NCBI GenBank assembly: GCA_002412775.1
Contig: DHVT01000011.1
Location: 216,431 to 280,430, forward strand
Direction of reading: 5' to 3'
DNA from: Firmicutes bacterium UBA5201
GTDB lineage: Bacteria > Bacillota > Clostridia > Peptostreptococcales > Acidaminobacteraceae
Length of the DNA stretch: 64,000 nt
Within the stretch, counting starts at the first letter, position 1. Every line of letters starts with the position of its first letter. Under the pieces are notes generated by a model that saw only the letters and a program-made list of their open reading frames with translations, had not been told where the DNA came from and did no database searches. Positions 7,423 through 14,849 of this stretch are shown one piece after another. A program made the position numbers and the translations under genes.

Positions 7423-8793
7423 CTAAGTATTGAGTTTGATATTTAAGCTCTTAACTTTTTCAATAGCTTGAACACGATTTCTGACATTCAGTTTTGAATA
7501 AAGATTATTTAAATGCCACTTGACCGTTCCAGTGGTGATGAACAGTTCTTTACCAATGGCATCGTTGGATAAACCCCTGGCTGCGAGTTCCAATATTTCA
7601 ATCTCACGATGGGTTATGTCCATTTCGGTTTGATTCAGCAATCGGGTGACAATTGAGATAAGTGGAATAATGTTAAAATTTCTGACAGAATCATAAAGTT
7701 GATTGATTTCGCTCTTAGAGAAAAAAATATGAATGCCTCTTAGCTGGAGCTCGATCATCATCTCCACTGTGATAAAATTCATTTGATCTGCATGTTTTTC
7801 GAGCAATAAAACTGTTTTTTCAAGAGTTACAGGATTGGAATCCATGGAAGATTCATATGAAATCAGGAGTTCATAGTAATCGAAAATTACACTTATGAAT
7901 ATTGAATTCATTGCTCCGAATTTTTTTCTAAGTCTGATTAATTCCGTCTCCAATATAGGATAAGCTTTTTTAAGAAAAAGCGCTTTTAAGTAGGTCCATT
8001 CGATGAGGCCATGCATATGGAAAAATTCCAGTGGATCAAGATTATCTTTAAATTTGCTCAAGTGGTGCAAACTCACATCCAATTTTCCCATTTCCACTAG
8101 GGACATACCAATAGGTAAATGATAAATGAAGGATAGACTATCCATTTGGGAATCGTTGTTCACTTCTGATTGACGGAAAGAAGCAAAACGATGAAGTGCC
8201 CGATTGGCATCATCAATGACGACATTATATTCACCTAGTTTAAACATATTTAGGAGCCTATTGACATCGGCCAAGATAGCCAAGAATTCACAATCAAGTT
8301 TGCTGAATGCCCTATGTGCCTTATTGAAATAATTGACAGCATCATGATAAGAATTTTTAGCGGAGTAAAGCTGTCCAAGCGTAAGATTGGCATTGGCAAA
8401 AAATAAACTTTCATGATCGTCACCGAGGATGTTCAGTGCATTATGACCATATGTAATCTTGTCTACAATAGATAATGATATAAGGTCGCCACAGAGAGCA
8501 TATAGAGAATCCATCAATGAAATTTCATTTTTCTCTACGAGTGATTGCCGGTCCATGATTATAAGTATTTTGTTGAGCTCGATGTTGTCACCGTATGTAA
8601 ATGAAATCCAGGCTTTAATCAATCTTGAAAAATTATTCAGTCTGAGGTTTTCACAATCACAGAGAAGCGGGTGAATCTCTTTGAGGACAACTGGATTGAA
8701 TAATCGGGTGTAGTTGGTTGAGATCCATTCATTGATTTCGTCATACTCATGGGTGAATATGTTTTTTTTCAAGGCATTTAATTCCATTGTCAT
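7423..8793 (-). CDS. LuxR-family regulator with TPR-like sensory region
   Basis: 456 residues; GGAGG lies 7 nt upstream of the ATG in the reverse complement. The C-terminal 60 residues form a LuxR/GerE helix-turn-helix: THREIEILELAARGLSNDAI then TGTVKWHLNNLYSKLNVRNR. The preceding ~390 residues are alpha-helical repeats resembling the TPR-like superhelix of MalT-type regulators (for example LGQLYSAKNSYHDAVNYFNK), but the N-terminal STAND ATPase of MalT is absent. It is divergent from the membrane-anchored hydrolase gene at 8931, a candidate target. The ligand is unknown. Confidence 0.85.
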   Translation of the reverse strand: MTMELNALKKNIFTHEYDEINEWISTNYTRLFNPVVLKEIHPLLCDCENLRLNNFSRLIKAWISFTYGDNIELNKILIIMDRQSLVEKNEISLMDSLYALCGDLISLSIVDKITYGHNALNILGDDHESLFFANANLTLGQLYSAKNSYHDAVNYFNKAHRAFSKLDCEFLAILADVNRLLNMFKLGEYNVVIDDANRALHRFASFRQSEVNNDSQMDSLSFIYHLPIGMSLVEMGKLDVSLHHLSKFKDNLDPLEFFHMHGLIEWTYLKALFLKKAYPILETELIRLRKKFGAMNSIFISVIFDYYELLISYESSMDSNPVTLEKTVLLLEKHADQMNFITVEMMIELQLRGIHIFFSKSEINQLYDSVRNFNIIPLISIVTRLLNQTEMDITHREIEILELAARGLSNDAIGKELFITTGTVKWHLNNLYSKLNVRNRVQAIEKVKSLNIKLNT

Positions 8794-8930
8794 CCCAAAA
8801 CCTCCTGATTTCCTAAACTATTATGATTTTATCGTACACAAATTTCAATGTTTCGTCCATAACCTAACTAAAGTTCGGTGACATTGTCCATAAAATCTAT
8901 AAAATTAGTTTTGAAGAAAGGATGAGTGAT

Positions 8931-10118
8931 ATGGAAAACATTTTACACTGGATTTTATTGGTTTTATTTTTTTTGTTATTGGGTCTATTAATTCTGTCGT
9001 TAGGGCTGGTTCTATTGAAGTCTATAGGAATTATACTCAGGACTATTTTTAAGAAAACAAATGTGAGTCAATTGAAAAACTTGAAGACAACATGTACTTG
9101 GACACTTTATCTTGCTGTTGGAGTCGTTGTGGTCAGCTTGATCAGTCAGTTAACGGCATCAACCCCATCTGTTGATGGAGAAGATGCTATTGCTGAACTC
9201 ACCAAAGTAACACTCAATGGTGAATCACAATGGATCAGTATAAGGGGTGTCGACAAAGATGCAGATGTCTTATTGTTTCTGGCAGGGGGCCCGGGAGGGT
9301 CACAACTCGCGGCGGTAAGGCATGAATTGTCTGAACTTGAAACTGAGTTTGTTGTAGTTGGTTGGGATCAACCGGGTAGTGCAAAGACTTTTAATTTGGG
9401 TAGTGATCTTGAAGTTGAAGATTATATCAAAGATGGACTTGCACTCACAGAATATTTATGTGAACGATTTGATAAAGAAAAGATTTATGTTGTTGGAGAA
9501 TCATGGGGGAGTGCTCTTGGTGTGATGATGGCATCAGAAAGACCAGAACGTTTTCACGCTCTGGTCTCAGCTGCTCAAATGGTGGACTTTTTAGAAACGG
9601 AACTCATTGACTACTCAAAAGCACTTGAGCTCAGTACCTCAAAAGGGGATACTGAAAAAATGATCAAGTTACTGGAAAATGGAGCACCACCATACTATGG
9701 CAAAGATGTCACCTGGAAAATAGCGGAATACATCAGCTATTTGGGTCATGAAATGGACATTAACCCCCAAATAACAAATCCTGGATATGATACACTCAGA
9801 GATATTTTTTCTGTGGAGTACGGCATGATTGATAAAATCAATTATGTAAGAGGCATCATACAAACCTTCAATCGAATTTACCCAAAACTTTATGATATGG
9901 ACTTAAGAGTATCTTACAGAACTTTGCATGTCCCGGTAAAATTCATCGTAGGTAGACACGATATAAACGCACCTTCAGAACTCTCAGAAGATTATTTCAA
10001 GAAGCTGAGCGCACCTTCCAAGGAATGGGTATGGTTCGAAAGCTCTGGTCATAGTCCATGGATCAATGAATCAGACAAATTTGTCGATGAAATCATGAAG
10101 ATGAAGAATATCCCTTGA
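8931..10118 (+). CDS. Membrane-anchored alpha/beta hydrolase (proline iminopeptidase-like)
   Basis: 395 residues from ATG 8931 (AAGAAAGG 9 nt upstream; ATG 8922 sits directly on that site). Two hydrophobic segments (about residues 5-38 and 58-76) anchor the protein. The hydrolase domain follows with AGGPGGS (oxyanion hole, the HGGPG-like motif of the prolyl iminopeptidase S33 family), GWDQPGSA, nucleophile elbow GESWGS (Ser191), acid in GRHDINAP and His in SSGHSPW. An extracytoplasmic peptidase or esterase is likely. The 3' end overlaps the convergent membrane-protein gene by 26 bp. Confidence 0.85.
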   Translation: MENILHWILLVLFFLLLGLLILSLGLVLLKSIGIILRTIFKKTNVSQLKNLKTTCTWTLYLAVGVVVVSLISQLTASTPSVDGEDAIAELTKVTLNGESQWISIRGVDKDADVLLFLAGGPGGSQLAAVRHELSELETEFVVVGWDQPGSAKTFNLGSDLEVEDYIKDGLALTEYLCERFDKEKIYVVGESWGSALGVMMASERPERFHALVSAAQMVDFLETELIDYSKALELSTSKGDTEKMIKLLENGAPPYYGKDVTWKIAEYISYLGHEMDINPQITNPGYDTLRDIFSVEYGMIDKINYVRGIIQTFNRIYPKLYDMDLRVSYRTLHVPVKFIVGRHDINAPSELSEDYFKKLSAPSKEWVWFESSGHSPWINESDKFVDEIMKMKNIP

Positions 10119-10788
10119 GAGTCAGCTTCTTGAGATGGATCATCACTAATACAACGAAAACCACCCAAGGTATCAATGACAGCAATGAGAAAATCATACC
10201 AAGCATCCCGGCTGATGATGGAATAATCATAAAGAATCCTGAAGCCAATCCCCACAAACCAATTGATTTCTTGAAGTTGGGGCTTTTTAACAGAGCATAA
10301 GAAAAAAGCAATAGACAAATTGTACTGAGCACATAGTAGACGTTGAATGCAGTTCCAGTATAGCCAGCCATCAAAGCTTCACCAGCACCTAAAAATATCG
10401 GTTGATGCGCTGACTGTGCCAGAAAATATTTATGACTTAGTGTCATCATCTCAAATGCAGGATTAGAGGGATAATAGCATGCAACACCAATCGTTCCAAA
10501 CATCAACGCCAATACTATTGAAGTTGGTCTCTCATTAAACAATATTACTGCAAGGGCAAGGTATATGACCACAACGATGATATTGTTGAAAAGATAAAGA
10601 AAATCCAAACTGAGAAGACCTAAAAAAGCATTTTTTTGAAAGAGTTCAAAAAATCCTAAAACAGTTTCAGGTGGGGGAGCCATTACATAGACAATGATTT
10701 GGACAGGAATGATAATCAGCATTATAAGTGCCAAATACCAGGCAACTCTCATGAGTGGTTGAAAATTGATTTTAACGCCTTGAATCAT
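10093..10788 (-). CDS. Multi-pass membrane protein (DUF4386-like layout)
   Basis: 231 residues with about six hydrophobic segments. The layout (segment, loop with APPPETV, then LDFLYLFNNIIVVVIYLALA) is reminiscent of DUF4386 proteins; the family call is weak. AGGAGG lies 9 nt before the ATG. It follows a TetR-type gene by 26 bp on the same strand and is probably under that repressor. Its last 26 bp overlap the end of the convergent hydrolase gene, so both lack space for a terminator between them. Confidence 0.65.
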   Translation of the reverse strand: MIQGVKINFQPLMRVAWYLALIMLIIIPVQIIVYVMAPPPETVLGFFELFQKNAFLGLLSLDFLYLFNNIIVVVIYLALAVILFNERPTSIVLALMFGTIGVACYYPSNPAFEMMTLSHKYFLAQSAHQPIFLGAGEALMAGYTGTAFNVYYVLSTICLLLFSYALLKSPNFKKSIGLWGLASGFFMIIPSSAGMLGMIFSLLSLIPWVVFVVLVMIHLKKLTLKGYSSSS

Positions 10789-10814
10789 AATACAGGACCT
10801 CCTGAAATAATAAT

Positions 10815-11396
10815 TTAAATTTTGAATAAATATTTGATGAGCCTTTCGAGCTCATTTTTTATTTCCTTTTTTGTGGATGAGCCGCCCGATGAGAAACTTA
10901 GCATAATCATACCTTGCATGGCATAAATGATGGTTTTGGCAACAATTTCCAAGCTATTAGCACTGATGATGTCTTCTTGAATCAATCTGACAAAGGCATG
11001 CTGCCAAATACCATTAAATTTTTGATCGAGGTTCTGATAACTTTCATCCTCCTCAGGTTGTATAAATGGATAAAAGTAAAAAAACCTAAAAACATTTGGA
11101 TGATCAAAAAAATAATCAATATAACTGTGAAACTTGTTGAGAATATCATCCATAACGTCATCTTGAGATGAAATACTGGTTGTTAGTTCCTCTATCATGT
11201 CATTAATCATATCTAGTCGCAATGTCCAAAGTAGGGCGTTCAAATCTCGAAAATAGTAGTACAGATTGGTATGTGAATATCCGGTAATATCAGCCAAGTT
11301 TCTTACTGTTATTGCTTCATGGCCTCTGTCATGGATGATAGTTTTGGCTGCAGTTACAATCTCATTTTGAGTACGTTCTTTTTTTGTCGGCTTCAT
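10815..11396 (-). CDS. TetR/AcrR-family transcriptional regulator
   Basis: 193 residues. N-terminal domain: RTQNEIVTAAKTIIHDRGHE, then helix-turn-helix ITVRNLADITGYSHTNLYYY and FRDLNALLWTL, typical TetR. The C-terminal helices (QDDVMDDILNKFHSYIDYFF onward) form the ligand and dimer domain. AAAGGAG lies just upstream. Paired palindromes at 11407-11440 immediately upstream of its ribosome site are probable operators, so it likely represses itself and the membrane protein it is co-transcribed with. Confidence 0.88.
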   Translation of the reverse strand: MKPTKKERTQNEIVTAAKTIIHDRGHEAITVRNLADITGYSHTNLYYYFRDLNALLWTLRLDMINDMIEELTTSISSQDDVMDDILNKFHSYIDYFFDHPNVFRFFYFYPFIQPEEDESYQNLDQKFNGIWQHAFVRLIQEDIISANSLEIVAKTIIYAMQGMIMLSFSSGGSSTKKEIKNELERLIKYLFKI

Positions 11397-11406
11397 AAAA
11401 TCTCCT

Positions 11407-11440
11407 TTTAACTAAGGTAAAATAATTTAACTTAGTTAAA
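11407..11440 (-). promoter_or_regulatory. Paired palindromic operators upstream of tetR
   Basis: TTTAACTTAGTTAAA (11426-11440) is a perfect 7-1-7 palindrome. A second copy, TTTAACTAAGGTAAA (11407-11421), has one mismatch and starts 19 bp away, about two helical turns. The position directly upstream of the TetR gene suggests cooperative autorepression. Confidence 0.75.
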
Positions 11441-11551
11441 ATATAATGTATACCTGAGATATTGTCAAGATGAAAGTTGGCAAGTCACCCAAATGATTGA
11501 GCAGTTTCGTACAGGGTATGAATGAATTAGTAACAGAAAGGGGATTTTAAA

Positions 11552-11713
11552 ATGTTAAGATATTCAATAATTTTTCTTGTAATAGCGTTAATTGCAGGAT
11601 TTTTGGGTTTTGGAGGAATTGCAGGAGCAGCCACTGGTATTGCTAAAATATTGTTTTTTGTATTTTTAATAATATTTGTTATTGCACTCATTTCAGGAAA
11701 GAAAGTACTATAA
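11552..11713 (+). CDS. DUF1328 small membrane protein
   Basis: 53 residues: MLRYSIIFLVIALIAGFLGF, then a GGIAGAATGIAKILFF segment and a second hydrophobic run ending ISGKKVL. This closely follows the DUF1328 (YtjA-like) family pattern, which is 50-60 residues with two membrane segments and a GFGGIAGAAxGIAKILF signature. AAGGGG lies about 8 nt upstream. Family members often respond to envelope or general stress; the molecular role is unknown. It stands alone between the divergent TetR gene and a shared terminator at 11736. Confidence 0.88.
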   Translation: MLRYSIIFLVIALIAGFLGFGGIAGAATGIAKILFFVFLIIFVIALISGKKVL

Positions 11714-11735
11714 TTAAATTAATATGAAATTTAAG

Positions 11736-11766
11736 AAAAGACTTGAAAAACTCAAGTCTTTTTTTT
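11736..11766. terminator. Bidirectional terminator
   Basis: Perfect 11-bp stem (11736-11746 with 11752-11762), 5-nt loop and T run; it serves the DUF1328 gene and the convergent TPR gene. Confidence 0.8.
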
Positions 11767-11771
11767 ACTGC

Positions 11772-13982
11772 CTAAAACCAGTTGTGATACCGTTTGATGT
11801 CTTTCAGCAACTGTGAAATGCTCTCAGTTTTCATTGTTTTGACTGTATCCACATACTTTGTAAAAAAATCATCAAAAGACATCTCAGTGTTCAGGTGTCT
11901 GAAAGTGTCTTCAAACAACAATTGGTACATAAGTTTCAATTCGCCTTCAGGTTGACTGTCCAGCCATGATTTGGCTTCCAAATACTCGCCATCATTGATT
12001 TGCTCATGAAACCTTTTATAATTTTCAATCCCATCTATGGCAGTTAAATGCTCATGTATTGATTTGTCCATGTGATCAGTAAGATTGGCAAGAACAAAAT
12101 AACTGTTGATCATATAAAGACGTCTTGATTCTGATACATGATCTGCCAAGTATTCCACTCCTTCAGAAAAACGTCCTTGATTGATTAGTGAAATAGCATA
12201 TGCTTCATGCAAGTAAGAATTTTCAGGACTCATAAGAATCAATTTCTCATAAATCGTAGACTCTTCCTTAAAGTTTTGGCTTTCTTTATAAATATTTGAT
12301 AGTGTCCATAATAAGTTCTCTTCCTCACCATACTCAGAAATCAGTAGCTTGGTATAATAGATTGATTTAGAGCTGTCGACGCCACCTAATTTTTGACTGA
12401 AATCTAAATCTTCTTCAACTGTATTTCCCTTTCTATAGAGTGCTGACAGTATTTTGAGGGAGTGCAGGGACCGATTCTCATCATACCATGAAATAGCATC
12501 GGAAATTTTGCCCTCGGATAAGAGCTCATCCCCTTTGCTTATAGTTTCATGTCCTTTGATGATCATCAATTCTGATAGTGCATCTGTGAAAAAACCATTG
12601 GACACATATCGATCACTCTCACCAGGATAATAGGGGGTTACTGTGAAGGCGAAAGTATCCGTTAGATAAAGAGGCTCAATGAATCGACTGATTTCCAGTT
12701 CATCAGCTGAAGAAGTAAACTCAAATGAAAAATTGCTGTTTAGTCTTAGAGCGTCCAGTGGAATGGAACCTTTCAATTGATTTGATTTGATCTGATAACT
12801 GGCTCTTGAGTTGATGTCATAAGCTGGGTCTGTGTGTTTTGCTGTGATATAGTAAGATCTTTCATCCAAATGGACCGGATCCACAATTTCATAGTATAAT
12901 ACGTCATCTTTCAGTGATAAAGATTTGAATTTCACAGCTTCATGAAAGTCAAAGTCGAAATTGCTATCTTTTGTTATATCTGCAAACAGATAGAATTCTC
13001 TATCCAGCTGCTTGTCATGAATCAGTTGCCAAGGGATTGCCAGACCAACACCCAAAAAATCATCATGGATATTTTTGATTATAAAGTTGCCGTTTTCATC
13101 TGTGGGTATTAAATTGTGTGAAGTAGTGGTTATACCACTCATTCCCTTGAAGTTCTTTTCATAGACAAATGCACCATACACAGGTTGATCATTGATGTTA
13201 ACTTGCCCAGTGATTGAATCGTCAGTCTGAAGTCCGGTTTCGCGAGGTTGCGCCATAGAGTCATTTTGCGATTCCGCATTAAGCCTAAAGATGTTGCCAA
13301 ACAAATGACTGAACTTCCCACTGAAAACTGGTTTTTCAAAGGAGTTCCTTCTGGCCTTAAAACTCTCCAGTTCAAAATCAGGGAGCTCAACTCCTATGAA
13401 ATGTCCAAGAAAATAGTAAATGTTTTTTTGGGTTTCATCGTAAATATCTGATTTCACGTTCGACATCGACTCGAGCACACTTTTGAAATCATATAATCCA
13501 AGCGACATTCCTGCTTTGATCACATGGACATCATCGTTGATGGTTGCATCATCAAAACCGTCAATAATATCAAACGCTAAATCGGAATTGCCACTGAACC
13601 ATTGTGTGAGTGCTACATTTAGGACATAGTCAGGATAATCGTCATACAGATCGTAGCGCTCCTCATAGGACAAGAAAGTGTCATAAACTTTTGTGGCATC
13701 CTCTTTTCTGATGCGCATGCCTTCGATCATATATCCGTCTTCAATTGCAACAAGCATGAAGATTTCATAATTGTTCTCATTTAAAATGAGCGATAAGCGA
13801 TTGTTCTCACTCTCAAGTGTGCGAGTGGTCATACTTTGCAGTTCTATCTGATGGTTTACAGGAGCCAAAGAGTTGTAAAGCTTTATGCCTTGCCAATAGA
13901 GGCGTTCAGAAAACAAAAGGATACATGCAAAAATTGTAATTAATAATAATGTTCTGACTTTTACTTTAATATGTTTTCTCAT
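11772..13982 (-). CDS. Membrane-anchored TPR-repeat protein of an ECF sigma operon
   Basis: 736 residues from ATG 13982 (GAGGAG just upstream; the ATG at 13997 has no ribosome site). One N-terminal membrane segment (TLLLITIFACILLF) is followed by a long extracytoplasmic part. The middle has a beta-rich region (about 250-460) including a carboxypeptidase-regulatory-like stretch (GQVNINDQPVYGAFVYEKNF, then DENGNFIIKNI). The C-terminal third contains TPR-like helices (for example NLLWTLSNIYKESQNFKEES and PENSYLHEAYAISLINQGRF). It overlaps the preceding small membrane-protein gene by 17 bp, completing a sigma / small TM protein / large exported protein operon. Perhaps it is the sensor or an effector of envelope stress; this is inference. 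Confidence 0.7.
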   Translation of the reverse strand: MRKHIKVKVRTLLLITIFACILLFSERLYWQGIKLYNSLAPVNHQIELQSMTTRTLESENNRLSLILNENNYEIFMLVAIEDGYMIEGMRIRKEDATKVYDTFLSYEERYDLYDDYPDYVLNVALTQWFSGNSDLAFDIIDGFDDATINDDVHVIKAGMSLGLYDFKSVLESMSNVKSDIYDETQKNIYYFLGHFIGVELPDFELESFKARRNSFEKPVFSGKFSHLFGNIFRLNAESQNDSMAQPRETGLQTDDSITGQVNINDQPVYGAFVYEKNFKGMSGITTTSHNLIPTDENGNFIIKNIHDDFLGVGLAIPWQLIHDKQLDREFYLFADITKDSNFDFDFHEAVKFKSLSLKDDVLYYEIVDPVHLDERSYYITAKHTDPAYDINSRASYQIKSNQLKGSIPLDALRLNSNFSFEFTSSADELEISRFIEPLYLTDTFAFTVTPYYPGESDRYVSNGFFTDALSELMIIKGHETISKGDELLSEGKISDAISWYDENRSLHSLKILSALYRKGNTVEEDLDFSQKLGGVDSSKSIYYTKLLISEYGEEENLLWTLSNIYKESQNFKEESTIYEKLILMSPENSYLHEAYAISLINQGRFSEGVEYLADHVSESRRLYMINSYFVLANLTDHMDKSIHEHLTAIDGIENYKRFHEQINDGEYLEAKSWLDSQPEGELKLMYQLLFEDTFRHLNTEMSFDDFFTKYVDTVKTMKTESISQLLKDIKRYHNWF

Positions 13983-14244
13983 ATTCTCCTCTTTCATTGA
14001 TGACTGTGATGGAATAGCTGAAACTTTGTGGTGTGAAATAGGTGAGTCTTAGACTGACCGCTAATATGAATACAGAGCAGTAGACTACGAGCCCTCTTGT
14101 GGGTATTGATATTTCATAATCCAGTAGGTCTATAATTTTATGAATTAGATTTTTCTTCTCTTTTTTTAAGTCACTGATTTTCAACAAGACTTCATCATGA
14201 CCTTTGAATTTGATGTTTTGGGTTGAATTTTGCCAATTGTTCAT
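13966..14244 (-). CDS. Small single-pass membrane protein, putative anti-sigma factor
   Basis: 92 residues: a charged cytoplasmic N-terminal half with KISDLKKEKKNLIHKIIDLL, one membrane segment (about 53-70, GLVVYCSVFILAVSL) and a 20-residue outside tail. The start overlaps the ECF sigma stop by 4 bp (ATGA type) and its end overlaps the TPR gene by 17 bp. The position immediately after an ECF sigma gene and the single-pass topology suggest an anti-sigma factor. The zinc-binding HxxxCxxC motif common in ZAS anti-sigma factors is absent, so the family is not recognised. Confidence 0.6.
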   Translation of the reverse strand: MNNWQNSTQNIKFKGHDEVLLKISDLKKEKKNLIHKIIDLLDYEISIPTRGLVVYCSVFILAVSLRLTYFTPQSFSYSITVINERGEYEKTY

Positions 14245-14732
14245 GAGTGAATACCTCCAATCAGATGTTTCTTTAGGACAGCTCTTCCTCTCTTTAACCG
14301 CATTTTCACGTTGCTGCTTGAAAGGTCCAGGATGGTTGCAATTTCATCAACACTGTATTCGTTGAAGTAATGCAGTGTGATCACTTCTCTATATGTATCC
14401 TTTAATTGTCTCAGTGCATGCTGGAGGTCGAGCACATTTACAAGCAGATCTTCAAAAACATGCATGTCTATGCTTTCATCCAATGCATCAAACGCTTGAG
14501 GGATTCTTTTACGCCAATGCATTTTGATATGGTTGAGTAGAATCCTGTAAAGAAAAGTCTTATGACTTGAGTCACCTCTGAACTTATGATGATTCCTATA
14601 AAAACTGATAAAGGTTTCCTGTGTGACATCTTCAGAGAGTTGTTCGTCACCCAGCATCACATATGCAGTCCGTTTTAGATCGTTTGAGTATTCTACCATG
14701 AGTTTTTCTATGAGTATTACTATATCATCCAT
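14241..14732 (-). CDS. ECF-subfamily RNA polymerase sigma factor
   Basis: 163 residues. Region 2: AYVMLGDEQLSEDVTQETFI and FRGDSSHKTFLYRILLNHIK, the -10 recognition helix. Region 4: ALRQLKDTYREVITLHYF, then SVDEIATILDLSSSNVKMRL and KRGRAVLKKHL, the -35 binding helix-turn-helix. AGGAGG lies 5 nt before the ATG. It heads a three-gene overlapping operon with a small membrane protein and a large TPR protein. ECF sigma factors usually act on envelope-stress regulons and their own promoter. Confidence 0.92.
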   Translation of the reverse strand: MDDIVILIEKLMVEYSNDLKRTAYVMLGDEQLSEDVTQETFISFYRNHHKFRGDSSHKTFLYRILLNHIKMHWRKRIPQAFDALDESIDMHVFEDLLVNVLDLQHALRQLKDTYREVITLHYFNEYSVDEIATILDLSSSNVKMRLKRGRAVLKKHLIGGIHS

Positions 14733-14804
14733 TTGGACCTCCTACTTATTAGATGCACGAATCATCTGATCGGTCACACTTAGTTTAGCAAAAAAAAATA
14801 CAAA

Positions 14805-14844
14805 ATAAAACCGTCACCAATTCCGGGTGGAATGGCGACGGTTT
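14805..14844 (-). terminator. katG terminator
   Basis: AAACCGTC/GACGGTTT stem (14808-14815 with 14837-14844), continued inward by GG/CC and ATTCC/GGAAT pairs around one mismatch and a bulge. On the minus strand it is followed by a T-rich tract. It lies directly after the catalase-peroxidase gene. Confidence 0.75.
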
Positions 14845-14849
14845 CCGTT

